Source of the DNA: Trametopsis cervina
Taxonomy: Eukaryota > Basidiomycota > Agaricomycetes > Polyporales > Irpicaceae
Assembly: GCA_022385755.1 (NCBI GenBank)
Contig: MU278367.1
Location: forward strand, 62,001-126,000
Direction: 5' to 3'
Length of the DNA: 64,000 nt
A model generated the notes under the pieces. That model did no database searches and was not told where the DNA came from. It saw nothing but the letters and a program-made list of their open reading frames with translations. The first letter of the stretch is position 1, and the number at the start of each line of letters is the position of its first letter. The translations under genes and the position numbers were made by a program. Positions 20,809 to 33,853 of this stretch are shown here, piece by piece.

Positions 20809-22644
20809 ATGGGCGAGTCCAGGACGTTCTTCATGCTGGCTGTCGCAGCCTGCTTGTGCTTCACTCCGACGTTGGCTGTGGACCCCCTCGTTGACGTTGG
20901 AAACACAAAATACCTAGGCACCGCGCTTCCAAACGGTGTCAGTCAATGGCTTGGGATGCGCTTTGCAGCTCCGCCCCTGGGTAATCTGAGGTTTCGCGCA
21001 CCTGTCAGTCCGCCAACCAACAGGACTACACAGATAGCAGACAAGGTACGTGCACACGCACAGATCACAAGCAAGTGATGATTACATCGGCGTACTCAGC
21101 ACGGAAGTATATGCCTGGGGACAGGGGGCGCGGGCCCCGGCCGTACCCACGATGAAGACTGCTTGTTCTTAGACGTGTTCGCTCCATCGAACGCAACGCC
21201 TGCTTCCAAGCTCCCTGTCATGTTCTTCATACAGGGTGGCGGGCTCAACACACTTTCGAACGCAAACTACAATGGCTCGCAGCTGATTGAAGCTGCAAAT
21301 CATGAGATGATTGTCGTCACGCACAACTACCGCGTGGGCACTTTCGGATTCTTGGCTAGCAAAGAGATACAGGAGAATGGTAATGTGAACACTGGGTTCC
21401 TTGATCAAAGGAAGGCACTGCAGTGGGTCCAGGATCATATCTCGAAGGTGTGCATCTGTATTCTGTGCACTCACCACTTGTGTTTACGCATAAACATAGT
21501 TCGGTGGCGACCCAGGCCATGTCGTGCTGAGCGGCGACAGCGCTGGAGCCCAGTCCATTACCGTCCAACTTTACGCGTTTGGCGGTGCCCCGACGAACCT
21601 TTTCCACGGTGTCATCGCAGAGTCACAATCGTTCCCCGGCACACTTAATATCTCCGGTGCCCAGTTCGAGTACGACGCATTCGTACAGCGAACGGGCTGC
21701 GGAAATGCGACCGATACGCTCGCTTGTCTGCGCGGTCTTGACACTGCCACCCTTCAAAGTGCCAGCATTGCTATTCCGTTCCCGGGAAGACCGGCTGCTC
21801 CAGATTTTTTATACGGCGCTGTACTGGATGGGGATTTGATCCAGGATCTGCCATTCAGACTTTTCCGGCAAGGCAAGTTTGTCGACGTACCCTCTGTCTT
21901 CGGGTGAGGCCTTCGATCCCACTGCTGCCTCTGAGATTCCGTGCTCACATATACGCGTAGAGACGACACGAACGAAGGCACGGTATTCACGCCTACCAAT
22001 CTGAACACGACCTCCGATATGGACAGTTTCCTGCTGGACAACTTCCCACTACTCACTGATTCGCAATTGGCCACGATCAACAAACTGTACCCAGAGTCGC
22101 AGCAGTTCCCCGGACATGGTGCGTTCTACTTCAACGCTGCAAGCGCATACGGAGAGCTGCGCTACATTTGCCCTGGCGTCTTTGTGAGCAGGTCGCTCCG
22201 CCAGTTCAATCGCAAGAACACCAATTGGCTGTATCAGTGAGTGCTGCGTTCTCATAACTTTTCATGGGTTTGGAGTTCACCGAAACCGGCTGGTGAAGCT
22301 ACAACGTGGAGGACCCTACCGAAATCGCACAAGGCCTCGGCGTGCCGCACACCATAGAGATTAACGCAATCTGGGGGCTCAACAGCACGAAGGGCACACC
22401 TCCCGCAAGCTACTTTACTACGAACGCGAATATCGTCCCAGTCATGCAAGGTTACTGGACGAGCTTCGTGCGCACGTTAAACCCGAACACGCTCCGTGCG
22501 CCGGGCACGCCCGAGTGGCAACCGTTCAACGGGACCAATAGGATTTTGTTTGAGACGAACAATACACGGATGGAGGTGATAGATGCAGGGCTGGAGGAGA
22601 GATGTGACTTCCTGTTGAGTATCGGAGAAGCGTTGGGACAGTGA
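20809..22644 (+). CDS. Secreted type-B carboxylesterase/lipase
   Basis: Exons 20809-21045, 21100-21447, 21500-21903, 21961-22236 and 22299-22644 encode 536 residues, the normal length for fungal type-B esterases of the alpha/beta-hydrolase fold. The first 23 residues (hydrophobic core FFMLAVAACLCF) form a signal peptide, so the enzyme is probably secreted. Motifs: GMRFAAPPLGNLRFRAP; EDCLFLDVFAPSN with its disulphide cysteine; oxyanion loop QGGGL (usually HGGGF); catalytic serine in GDSAGAQS; acidic triad residue in DDTNEGT; and histidine in GLGVPHTIEI. Several N-x-S/T sites could be glycosylated. The family hydrolyses carboxylic esters and triacylglycerols; the actual substrate is not evident. 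Histidine-to-glutamine in the oxyanion loop is mildly unusual. Confidence 0.92.
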
Positions 22645-22910
22645 AAGTGTGACGAGGATGCAAGTGGTCAGACACAAAAAGATCCATGATAATGCGGGTG
22701 TTGTTGAGTGGCTTCCCCTCAGTCTACTACGATATTCGGTTTATATTATCATGCGAACTAGCACGGGTCAGTCAGCGGCATGAAGTTAGCCCCTCGAGAA
22801 ACAAATGATATCGATATTCTGTGTTCTATCCGTGTCCTCGCTGTTGTAAATGAAGGCGATGCATTAATAGCGATGCAAAGGTTTTCTGAAAAGCTCAGAG
22901 TTACACGAAG

Positions 22911-25900
22911 CTAATACATCGCGGGTTGTAAACCGTTTGGAAGAGGACGACGACTGGGTCCGGGGACAGCAGGACCAGAGACACCGTAGTACATATCTTG
23001 TGAGAATCTCTGTTGTTGTTGTTGCTGTTGCTGCTGCTGCTGCTGCTGGGCGGGTGGCTGCTTACTCTTCTTCTTCTATTCATGCAGCGTCAGCATCAAT
23101 TATCTGCAAGTTATGTAACCTCATTACCTCCCCTGAAGTCGCGTTCTGCTTCTGCTTGGCATAGAATGCAAACAGATCCGCTATATGTTGTTCTAAGCCC
23201 TGCCTTTCCTTGTGTAGGCGATCAACTTCTTGAGTCATGTGAAGAACTTCTCTTGTCAGTTCTTTCTTGAACTCCTCAACGTGTACTATTTGTGTTAACT
23301 GGTCAGCGAAAGCTCGCGGCATAGCTTGCATGTACCTACTTTGAACGTTGATTGTGGTAGCTTCCTTCATTGCTTCTACAAATCGAAGTCGTTCCCCGCG
23401 AATCTCATTGGACATCTCTGAAGAGTGCGGTTCATCAACAGAGGAGTCGGTAATTCCAAAAAAGAAAGTACCTTGGGCCAGAGACCGCAACATATGTTCT
23501 TGGCCTTCGCGCTGTTGTGCAATCATGCCGATGATGGCGTCGTGATCTGTACCACGTCACAAATTGTTAGTGTCTTGTTCTCGGTGGGTATTAAGTGTAC
23601 ACTCACTGGACGCGTTCCGTAATGCGGAGCTCTGCTGTAGATTTTCGTGTACGGCAGCCATTAAACCGTTGACCGAGTCATGGAGAGCCCTAGAGCCATC
23701 TTCACGCCCTTTGCTCTCCAGCAGTAGCTGACGAATGTCAGACAGCAAACCGCTGCGTTGAACGGGTTGACCGTCGTCTCCTACGATCTGCGTAGGTCCA
23801 AGATCAGCGCAGAGCTGCTGAACTCCACTCGAAACGGCTTCAATCTGCGAAGTTCCTTGGTTCACGAATGTTTCAAGCCACTGAAATTGGCGGTCGTATC
23901 AACATGGGGGTCAGGCATTGAATCTATTTGGACTCACGGTGTTGAGCTCATTGAGATACCTTGCACTATCCGCTTGCTGCTCGATGACCTTTACGCGCTC
24001 TTCCTTGTCGGAATCGAGCACATCCAGTAGCTGTTGTAGCTAAGCATGGAAATCATGTCAGCAGGATCAACACCAGTACATGCATCGTGATACACATACG
24101 ACAGCAGTTGTATCCTCAGATTCGGATACTGAATGCTTCTCCGCCTCGGCTTTGACAGTAGACTGAGTAGATACCGCCAACAACAACTCGTCCAGTTTGG
24201 CATGAAGAGCTGTCTCATCCGATGAGGATTGTTCACTTTTCGCGGATACGGGGGTATCTGCCAATGTATTCGCATCGGGGAGCATCCGCAGGAGTATTTC
24301 CTCTACTTTTTGGGATAGTATGGGCAAATCATTCTTGAGGTCGCTGCTGATTTCACCCAGCTTCGTCATCACTTGAGATGGAAGGAGAGATGCAGCTGTA
24401 TCCTGGCCAGGTGAATTCGGAAGCCCAGAAATCGGTGGCAAACCCGTCTGACCAGATGTAGAATGTTCAGAATCTTTCAGGCTGAGGAGCGCATCGATCT
24501 TTGCGTGAATACCAGTGAGACCCTGGCCGTGACGTTCGGTTTGATCCTCGATACGCTTTGCGGCCCCGTCAATCCCCCTTAGCAAGTGCTTCGTCTCCTC
24601 GTCTCTAGTAGGGAGGGCGTCGGTAGCCGGCAGCTTGTTCTCCGCTAAGATTGCCTGCAGGTTCCCGGGGACATTTCGCAACTCCAACTCTACCGCAGCA
24701 AGCTTGTCCTCCACGCCGGCAAGGCGCGCTTTATTCTCTTTCTGGGCCTCGGAATCGTTATGGGGGCATGATACAATAGGCTGAGATCCCTCGCGTGGTG
24801 TTTGTGCTCGAGGAAAGGTGAAAGTAGGAAGGATGTTTGCGTATCGGCTAAACAATGCAGTTTCTGGCTCGAACTCGGTAGTCGCGGTGCTTTGTGAACT
24901 AACCCATCTTGAAGCACGTGCATCGTCAACGGGCCTCGGCGGCAGAGGTGCCAAATCTTGGATGTTCGTAGGAGCCACAAATTGACCAGCTTCTGAGGTA
25001 TTCGCTGTTGGGACTGCCTGTTGAGCCCGACCAACCTGCAAACTGTCCGGTAAACTATGGTGTGATGGGAAAGCCGCACTGGGCCCAGGTTGCGCTGGAG
25101 ACCCGTTATCCATAGTAGACCGCGGAGTGGGAGACAGATTGCATGCACTCGCTGGCAGTGAGACGGATAGATCCTGAGGACTCCGAATGGATGTCCTTCC
25201 TAGAGCCGTTGTAATAGGGCTTGATAGTGGACTAGATTTATGAGAGCTTTTCGTCTCCGATGGACCCAGAAAAGTAGGTTGCACGTCTTTGAGACGATCC
25301 AAGGCAGATCCGGCCTGGTAGCTGGCGACTGAAAAAGGCGACGAAGGAGAGAATATACTAAGGCTACGCGTAGATCTCGCCACCTCGCCACCCGACTCGT
25401 TTGTGGTAGACCTTGAAACTGTCCGGTCGCAATCAATCACTAGCTTCCGAGTCATCGAGCCAGGATCGGGCAAGGGTTTGTCCACGTTTAAGAACTTGCT
25501 CAATGCGGAGGGTGCAAGTCCTATTGTACCGGAATCATCAGAGTAATGAGATGCTACGGATGATATGTTCGACCGACGGAGTGGCTCAGGGGTGCTAAGG
25601 CGCGATTCTAGCGACCAGGGGTTTCCTTCTGTTCCGATAGATTCGCCAGAGGGGATTGAAACCAATGCTCGGGAACGTGCCAATGTTGGAGAACCCTGAC
25701 CTTCAGCTATCAAGTCAGCCATGGAATCCCCTCCGATGGTCGTGATGGTACCATGGCGGAGCAGCACACTGTGCTTCGGGCCAGCAGTCGGAGACTCCGT
25801 CATTTTCCTGGGGAGCTGTCTTCCTCGAGTAGACGTCTCAAAGGGACTCCGTGGAGAGTCCTGCTCCGAAAAAGATCGCTCAATTTCCGCAAGACGTTGT

Positions 25901-27291
25901 TTGACCATTGACTTCTGACCTAAGTTCCTAACGGATGGGCTCTGAGAGCGAGCAAGGCCAGGAGAAACCGGATGACTACGCGCAGGGCTCGGCAACGGCG
26001 TAGAAGGTTGTGATACAGGAGGATCATATAGACTGATACGAGTGGGAGGCTTGGATGGCGTTATAGGGTTGTCAATTGGGACCACACTTTCGTTGGGAGA
26101 TGTGATGTGCTGAGAGGATCGCCACGATTGACTAGGTGAGTCTTCGGATGAAGTCGATAGCTGCGTCCGCCGAGTATTGGAAGATCTTGGCTGGGAAGGT
26201 ACTCTTTCTAGAGCTTTGATAGACGGAGTATATGTCTTCTCTTCGCTGATCCGCAATACTGCATCCCTAACGAATATTCAGTGTGATACGGCGAACATGA
26301 GATGAGATTGTGTCACATACCAGATAGCGGCCACCCATCCGGCTCGTTCTTTGATAGAATTGGCAGCAAATTTCTCGCGAGCTTTCCCCTCGAAAAGCAG
26401 TTCGAAGATCCACACTTCGTTAACGTCAACAGAAGATGGTAAGAGGTGCTGTTCGGTTTCAGCGAGATCGGCCATTGCCAAGGAACGCACGTCTGTACAC
26501 TGCGTTAACGTGATGATTGACGTCGAGGGGTTACCGTGAGAAGTCTTCCAAGTGGCTAGAATATGCGACGCATGCAAGTCAACTGTGCAATCCGTCCAAA
26601 CAGACAGATCCGGAGTGGGAGAGCGAGAGAAATGCAGAAGCTGTCCGTTATACAGAGACGACGGCGTGTTGCACGCTATTCCAGTTGCATTCATGTTCGA
26701 TGAAGACTTTGGGATTTGAAGAGGCTCAAGTTTGTGGTTATGGCTGTTCAAAAGAGATGCGATCGGGATGCCACCGTCGGGGGAATGATGAGATGCGGAT
26801 GTGAGGGTAGTCGACAAGTCCCTGGACATGCGCCCTTTCTTACTAAACACCGAGAGCAGACTTCGAAAAGACTGTCGAATAGGTGAGCGTCCCTTGCCTC
26901 GCTTTTCAGTGTTATACTCCTCTGGAGTGGTTAAATGCGACTGAGGCAGCATTGCAACATCCGTTTTGATCCTGTTGGAAGGAGACGAGAGCTGCTCATA
27001 TGCACCTATCAGTTCCTTGGCCGTTTGTTGACGAGAAAAATACAGCCCATTGGGCTCGGAGTCGCCACTGATTTGAACGGATTGCTTGCAGTAGTTCGAA
27101 GAGGCCGAGGAGCTGTTCTGAGGGTGACCTCGGCCGGGGATCTCCACGGGAGCCAGGCTATCCGAGTGAACATAGCGACTCGCGCGAAAATCCTCCGTCG
27201 GGGTAACGACAGCTGTTCGAGAACTTGCTCTGCTGTTCAAGGGTTGCGAGTACAGAGAGGACGCTGCGGAGGAATTGTATCGCGCCGGCAT
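22911..27291 (-). CDS. PH-domain protein with disordered middle and C-terminal coiled coil
   Basis: Exons 27291-26321, 26266-24100, 24039-23938, 23880-23607, 23546-23128 and 23075-22911 give 1365 residues. A pleckstrin-homology-like domain spans about 195-330: SLYNGQLLHFSR, VWTDCTVDLHASHILATW, VWIFELLFEGKAREKFAANSIKERAGWVAAIWDAVL, ending in the conserved Trp helix across the first intron. About 600 Ser/Pro-rich residues follow, then amphipathic heptads (AGVEDKLAAVELELRNV; LQQLLDVLDSDKEERVKVIEQ; VEEFKKELTREVLHMTQEVDRLHKER). The last exon adds 13 glutamines and a PSRRPLPNGLQPAMY end. PH domains bind phosphoinositides or proteins, so a cortical scaffold role is plausible. I do not recognise a characterised orthologue. 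Splicing into the polyQ exon is my choice; reading through the last intron would stop 18 codons earlier. Confidence 0.85.
23010..23048 (-). repeat. CAG/CAA repeat coding thirteen glutamines
   Basis: An uninterrupted CAG/CAA run in the last exon of the PH-domain gene encodes Q13. It contains six consecutive CAG codons, so length polymorphism between strains is likely. Confidence 0.85.
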
Positions 27292-27888
27292 AGCTAGCCC
27301 TGGAACAAGGAAAGATGGAGAACGCGACGAGTAGTGTCAGATGGCGCACCTTATTTCTCCTGTACGAGTGGGCTGACTGGGCTGACTTGACAGGGACGGG
27401 AGTCACCCCATTAGCATTTTGATCAGTCTCTGCCAGCCCCCCTTCTCGAGTAGAGTAGGCAAAGGTGTAAGGGCTGACATTCACTGCAGATGGTAGTGCT
27501 TGATAATGTCAGCCATTGAGCGATATCGAATCATACTTGGTCGCTGAATGTTCCAGTATTGGTCTAGGTTATGCCAAGAATGAGTCCCACATAAGTAGGG
27601 AACATCCTAGAGAATTCAGGAGACACATTGATATCGACATGTAAGGACAGAGGTGAGCAGAGTCGAATTCACACGGGCGTCAGAGCCGCACGTGTCTCGT
27701 GATGTACGCGGGCACGTGATCGACGCGTCCGAATAACGAACTTGGTGTACTCGAACGGTGCTGCGCCCAGTACTGTCCCGCTTACCACTCCTCACGCGAC
27801 GCCCCCACCAAAAGTTACGACCCGTCACTACGACTACGACCCAAGATTCTATCATACGACGGACCATCAACATTTCCGGACAACCACC
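27292..27888. promoter_or_regulatory. Shared upstream region of the PH gene and the chitin synthase gene
   Basis: About 600 bases lie between the divergent start codons. A CACGTG hexamer lies at 27713-27718. On the plus strand the frame stays open upstream of the chitin synthase ATG back to about 27742 and reads RHYDYDPRFYHTTDHQHF, which looks like the N-terminus of basidiomycete chitin synthases. An extra upstream exon with an acceptor near 27772 is therefore possible. On the minus strand a 5' UTR intron could end at about 27300. Confidence 0.45.
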
Positions 27889-30800
27889 ATGTTCTCTGGT
27901 GCAAGGCACGTAGAAAGTATACCCGAGGAGTACGAAGAGGTTCCGCTGCAAGGCTCCACCAGCTATAACCCTCTCAACTACATGCCTACTGGCACAAGCT
28001 TGATGAATGGGTTCTCTAGAGTGCAACAGAGCATAATGAAGCTATCGCCGTCTCGCGTCGGTGCAATGCAAACGTCTCTGGCTACTGTACCCGAAGCTTC
28101 TGACGAGGGCTCAGACCGCCAATCAGTCTCTACTACAACTACCGAAACCATTGTTGAACCAAGAAGTTCATCCAAGTTTACCGAACATTCCATTCAGGAA
28201 GTAAGACGTGTGCGACCTCAAGAGAATGTCACAGATGATGTATTCTCCGACGGGCTATCTCCCAGAGACCCTCGCTCCATTGCGTACCGCTTTGCTTCGG
28301 CTGCCTTTGACAATGGAATAGCCCCTCGTACACCTCCACGACCACTCAGTCACTACTCTCAGGAGGCTGAGGCTTATGCCACCGGTGCATCGAGATCCCC
28401 AACTCCTGCCCGGGACGTATCCATCTACCGACGCATCTACGATGAAGAGCAGCCACCAGTGCCGGACGAGGACGACGAAGACGAAGATGACTACGAGGAA
28501 GGAGACCAAGAGTTTGAGGATGAGGATCTCAAAGACGAGGACTTGGTCGACCAATATCTCCAGCCATATGCCTTCCGCGACGCCGAGAAGTTCTCATTGA
28601 CCTCAACCGCCTCTTCTGGGTTTGAAGCATGGCCAGGAAGTCCTCTTCCCACAAGGCATTTTGGACCTGCTCCATCAGGACGTGTACACAGGAGGAACAA
28701 GATGATGAAACTGAAAACTGTTCCTTTGACGAACGGTAACGTCGTGTTGGATCTCGACTGCCCTCCCAAACTCATCAAGGTGTTGCCTATGATTGGAGGA
28801 GTGCAGCATGGAGAGCGGGAAGAGATGACGAAAATGAGATACACGATGGTGACGAGTGACCCAGACGATTTCGCCCGACAGGGCTTCTTCCTCAGGCAAA
28901 ACGAGATGAGACGGACGACAGAATTGTGTATTGTTATCACGATGTATAACGTACGTACCTTTGTGTATAACACAATAGAGCAAACAATTGACAGATAAGT
29001 GACGACAGGAAGACGAAGTGCTGTTCTGTAGGACGCTTTACGGCGTGATGCGAAACATATCTCACCTATGTTCTCGTAAAAACTCGCGAACATGGGGTCA
29101 AGACGCTTGGAAGAAGGTTCATACCTTATGTTCATGCATAGGACTCATACTGATGAGACACGTTTCAGGTGGTCGTTTGCATAGTCGCAGATGGCCGTAA
29201 AAAGGTTCATCCTCGAGTACTGGACGTTCTCACTCTTCTTGGCGTATACCAACCTGGTGGGCATATGAAGACTCGGTTCAACGACAAGCCAGTCACAGCC
29301 CATCTTTTCGAGTACACGACAACATTTGGCCTCGACGCGAATTTGCATTTCAGGTACCCAGATAAAGGCGTAGTTCCAACACAAATCATCTTCTGTATGA
29401 AGGAGAAGAATCAGAAGAAAATTAACAGCCACCGGTGGGCCTTCAATGCTTTCTGCCCACTGTTGCAGCCGAACGTAGTTGTGCTGTTGGACGTGGGCAC
29501 TTTGCCTACCCCAAAGAGCATATATCACCTGTGGAAGACATTCGATCTCAACTCGAATGTTGGTGGAGCATGCGGTGAGATTGCCGCCTACAAGGGTAAA
29601 TACTGGTATTCTCTCCTGAACCCTCTTGGTGAGTGCAGCTCTGGTTGTCACCGGATAGTACTTGACGTGATCTTAGTGTCATCACAAAACTTCGAGTATA
29701 AGATCGCGAATATCCTGGACAAGCCTACAGAATCATTATTCGGATACATCAGTGTGTTGGTATGTTATCGCGCTTATCCTCTTCGTGTTCACTTATGCAA
29801 CCCACACAGCCAGGCGCATTCTCTGCATATCGCTATATAGCCCTTCAAAACGACAAGCGAGGCGTTGGCCCTTTGGCCTCTTATTTCAAAGGAGAGGTGC
29901 TACATGGTCGTGACACTGATATTTTCACATCAAATATGTGTATGTCATCATATGTCTCAGTTATCCTTCTCCTCACTTACGACCCACGGCCGATCTACGA
30001 ACAGACCTCGCTGAAGACGTAAGTCTGTTATCACTCAATAATCATCATGTGAAGCTTACTCGGTATCAGCGCATTCTATGCTTCGAACTCATCGCGAAGG
30101 CCAATCATAGCTGGTAAGTCCGCGTCTTGTCTTCGTAAAACCCTGGATACTGACTCAACGAAAACTTAGGGTACTAAAATACGTCCCTAGTGCGGTCGGC
30201 GAGACGGATGTGCCAGATGCACTTCCGGAGTTCATTGGCCAACGTCGTCGATGGTTGAACGGATCATTTTTTGCAGCTACTTACGCGATTGCGCACGCCG
30301 GACAGATCTTACGTTCCGGACACTCCACCGGGCGCAAGCTTGCGTTAATGTTTGAGACGGTATACAACATCATCAATCTCATCGCGTCGTGGTTCGCCAT
30401 CGTTAGTGCTATCTTGCGTACCTTTGAAGTTCGGGTCTGACACACTCATGCAGGGCAATTTCTACCTCTTTTTCGTAAGTCCTACTTCATGTTGCAAGAC
30501 CACCTGCTGATCAAGGGTTTTGTAGGTCATTCTCACTTCATCACTCGAGAGCCAGTTCGAAAACGTCAGGTTCATCAAGTACTTCAATGCGTTCATTCAG
30601 GTAGCTCATCGAGTTCGTTCGCTGCACTGCACAGATAGCTGAAGATACTTGCATACATAGTATTTCATGGCTGGCCTTGTCATCTCTGCCTTCCTTATAT
30701 CAATGGGCAACAAGCCGAAAGCGTAAGTCGAAATGCCTCATTATACGTCACATCGTCGAGCTGACCACGACGGACGGCATGCAGCGCGCAATGGAAATAC

Positions 30801-31799
30801 ATGTCCCTGGCTATACTGTTTGCGCTGCTAATGGCATACTTAATTTTCTGTGCGGTCATGTGTGCCATTCGGGCATCCACACAGGGCGGCGGTGCATATA
30901 GCATCATGTTGTTCAGCATCATTGTGACCTATGGAGGTGAGTGTTTCAAAGATTGTGATTTCGCCTCTTGTACGCTGACGGCTCCCGTAGTCTATCTATT
31001 CTCTAGCATTTTGTCGTTTGACCCGTGGCATATGCTCACAAGTTTCCTGCCTTACATGCTCATGTCTCCGATGTACATTAACGTCCTCAATGTGTACGCA
31101 TTCTGCAACCTCGACGACGTAAGCATCGGACAGCTGCCGCCTTTGTCATGGGCCTAACCGCACTAACTTAGATATCATGGGGCACGAAACAAGATACGAT
31201 CGTGGACACTGATCTCGGAGCAGTTGTGCAGAACAGCGCCTCTCAAGTGAACCTCGAAGTGCTGGCCGACGTGGCCGACGCCGACGAGATGTACGAAGAG
31301 TCCCTGACCAACATACGTAATCGCAAGCCTACAGGCAAGAAGTCCAAGACACCCCCGGTGCTGAGCTCTGCCGAGCAAGAACAGGCTGCAAAGGACTATT
31401 ATGCGAGTGTCAGGACCAATGTAAGGTTGCCTCTCCTCTTACCACCTTCGGGTTGAGCTGATCGATTTTCAGGTTCTGCTCGTATGGGTGCTATCGAATG
31501 TAAGTTCCCCCTTTTACTGCTCGTTCTTATCCGGGCTGGATATCTCATATGCGCAGGGTTGTCTCCTTGCTCTGATTCTTGGAGGCGGAGACCCAAGCTC
31601 AACCTTCGCGGAAAACAACACATTCACACGGACGAAAGCATATATGACTTTCATCCTCGCGTTTGTGGCTATCACCAGTATTGTGGTCAGTACCACCGCA
31701 ACTAACATCAATCTTTGAGTCGCTCACTTACCGACTCATTTCGCTCAGCGATTCGCCGGCTCGACGATGTATCTCATTGCAAGGATATTCACTGGATAA
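27889..31799 (+). CDS. CHS: Chitin synthase, division 1 (class I-III type)
   Basis: Seventeen exons: 27889-28950, 29009-29116, 29169-29628, 29677-29759, 29810-29939, 30005-30018, 30070-30113, 30170-30401, 30454-30474, 30526-30600, 30661-30722, 30785-30936, 30991-31118, 31172-31420, 31473-31499, 31557-31685 and 31749-31799 (1008 residues). The enzyme polymerises UDP-GlcNAc into chitin at the plasma membrane. Motifs: [61 protein letters not shown] (split across two short exons) and QRRRWLNGS. Several membrane helices follow (for example [30 protein letters not shown]). The first 280 residues are acidic and disordered, as usual in this division. The start is the first in-frame ATG; the N-terminus may extend upstream through another exon. 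Confidence 0.93.
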
Positions 31800-32008
31800 C
31801 CCACTCTCTCCATCTTCTCTCTACGGACTCATATCCTTATATCTTTCTGTTACATTTGTATCATTGCGCATGATTTGTTGTATAAGTTACTACTCTAGAC
31901 ACTATTGGATGCTTCTATTTCTACATAAAACATGCGCCGCGAAGCATACGACGTCGAACAACCGAACGAGGTAAGTGAACTCGATGGAAGCCGACGTAGT
32001 AACCAATA

Positions 32009-33473
32009 TCATGCGAAAAGGTAGTTATAGAACGATCGAACCTCTGCACCGTTTACTGCTGCCTTGGATCTAGCTGCTGTCCCACGGACTCTCAGAGGTA
32101 CCCTCCCAGATCTCGCAGGAGAGCGTGACGGCGAGGAGGCGGCCCTACGCTGCCTTTCCCAAAGGTGTGACCGCAGCGGACCCTGACGAAGCTGCCTCGC
32201 CGCACGAGGCGTAACTTCAGGATCCAACGTCAGCGAGGCAACGCCGTGAGTGAGGTCGTTCTCCACATCCGCCTCTGCATCTGATTCGTTAATCATGGAC
32301 CAAGAGTCATCCAGTGCTGATGGGGCTACGGCAGGGGATCCAGGCGTGCTCTCTGGAATATCGGCTAGGGCGAACGGCTGGGGTGGTGGCACGCCGGGAC
32401 CGGGCTCAACGTCTGAGTCAATCTCGGCGTCCGAGGTGTCGCGGTGCGAGTCACGGTCGGACAACATGAAGTCTGACTCGCTGTCAACGACGGACGACTC
32501 GAGGTCGGTGACTGGTGGCGTGTTGAGACCTGGAGCAGGTGCAAAGGCAGGACGCGAGATGTTCGGACGGAGGATATACGTGAGACGCCGACCGGAGACA
32601 TCTTTGCCTAGACACGCGAACAACAGCGGTTTGCTTCAGTTGTAGAAGGAGGGTGGATACTCATACGCACTGAAGCTAACAATGCTGTGATATCGAGCAC
32701 AGCAGTGCACGACGTACCTCGCAAAGGCGTCGTCGGTAATAGACCACACAAGTTGCAGAGCTGTGCGCGAGACTTGTGTGATGGATCCCGACGTTCCAAT
32801 TGCGAGCCCATCTTCGTCAGAAGTAAGCGTGTCGTCTGGGTTCAGCCAGACGTTGTTGGCCAGCCAACCCATAATCTCGGACTCGACTTCATAGACAAGC
32901 AGCTCCGTCCTCGGGCCTGACTTTCGCAGCTCTTTGCGCATACCTTTCAAGCCAAGAGAGAACCTCCCCGCGCTGGCAGATGTAGGTTCGCGCGTGGTCG
33001 GGATAGCAGCTGGGATAGGATTATTGCGGGACAAGTACGTCGGAAGGGGCTGCGGGAACGTCTGGCGGGTATTTGGCAAAGGGATCGCAAAGTCCTTCCT
33101 GCTCGCCAGCACAATGTGCGGGTTGCCCACAAACCGAGCTATCCAGCAGTATCATCAACCGAAAGGCCATTTCACCGGAGGAGAGGGGCGAACCGTTGTC
33201 CATTCGCCTGATCCAGCGCTTCCCCTCCTTCTCATCTCTCCTACTGCTGATCCTCTTCGGCCGAGCCGCAGCGACTTCGGTATCTCGAATCTCGTTGCGA
33301 AGATGCGCGAACCGATGGCCAATGCCAGGCCCACGCAGGACAGCGGGGAAGGACATGGGGATAGGGACATTGCTCGCGGCGGAGGTGGGGACAGGAGGTA
33401 GGTCCAGTGCTGCGCCAACAGATGGTGTAGTGGCTGTGTCGTTGGAGGGAGTGAGAGCAGATGTAGAATCCAT
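32009..33473 (-). CDS. R3H-domain protein (R3HDM4-like, with R3H-associated N-terminal domain)
   Basis: Exons 33473-33194, 33138-32671 and 32607-32009 give 448 residues. The N-terminal half (about 50-190: LRNEIRDTE, SSRRDEKEGKRWIRRMDNARFVGNP) fits the R3H-associated N-terminal domain. It is followed by TELLVYEVESEIMGWLANNV and an R3H motif in ARYVVHCCARYHSIVSFS (Arg, three residues, His, near 233-237), ending in RRLTYILRPN. R3H domains bind single-stranded nucleic acid, so an RNA/DNA-binding role is likely, but no pathway is known. The tail is acidic and Ser/Pro-rich, then strongly basic (RSHLWERQRRAASSPSRSPARSGR). The second intron (63 bases) must be spliced from GTGCGT after VSF to reach the conserved KDVSGRRLTYIL frame. 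Confidence 0.82.
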
Positions 33474-33642
33474 GTTGACAGCTGTGAGAAAAGCGGGCTA
33501 AACAGCTGCACAAAGCTCTGGTGGGTGTGGATGTAAGTGACCGTCGGCCAATGCGGCCCCATAGAGATAACGCCACAAAGCCCGGGATCTCTCCAAATGG
33601 ATAATACGGGTTATAATATTTGTCTTTCACAAACCTTACCGC

Positions 33643-33716
33643 GGGTCGGTGGCGTAGTTGGTTATCGCATCTGTCTAACACACAGAAGGTCCTCAGTTCG
33701 AGCCTGGGCCGACTCA
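33643..33716 (+). tRNA. tRNA-Val (anticodon AAC)
   Basis: The cloverleaf can be drawn in full. The seven-pair acceptor stem contains one G-U pair. The D stem is GCG/CGC. The anticodon stem TCTGT/ACAGA encloses the loop CTAACAC with anticodon AAC. The variable loop has five bases, and the T stem CTCAG/CTGGG encloses TTCGAGC. The discriminator base is A at 33716. No intron is present, and CCA is not encoded, as expected for a eukaryote. It sits in the 380-base gap between the R3H gene and the TPP1-like gene. Confidence 0.93.
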
Positions 33717-33853
33717 CTAAATGGGATGCCATGTTTGTTTTGTTGCAAACCTGCTATATGCCAACGCGATTATATTACCAGCAGGGTGTTACTTCGCATC
33801 GCAAGACATTAGTACTGGCGAGATAAAACGCCTGTATCTACAATCTCTCTCAA

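Noticed and set aside
27158..27484. Possible extra first exon of the PH-domain gene
   Set aside because: A donor/acceptor pair exists, but every phase tested gives a stop or a frame mismatch; it is more likely a 5' UTR intron.
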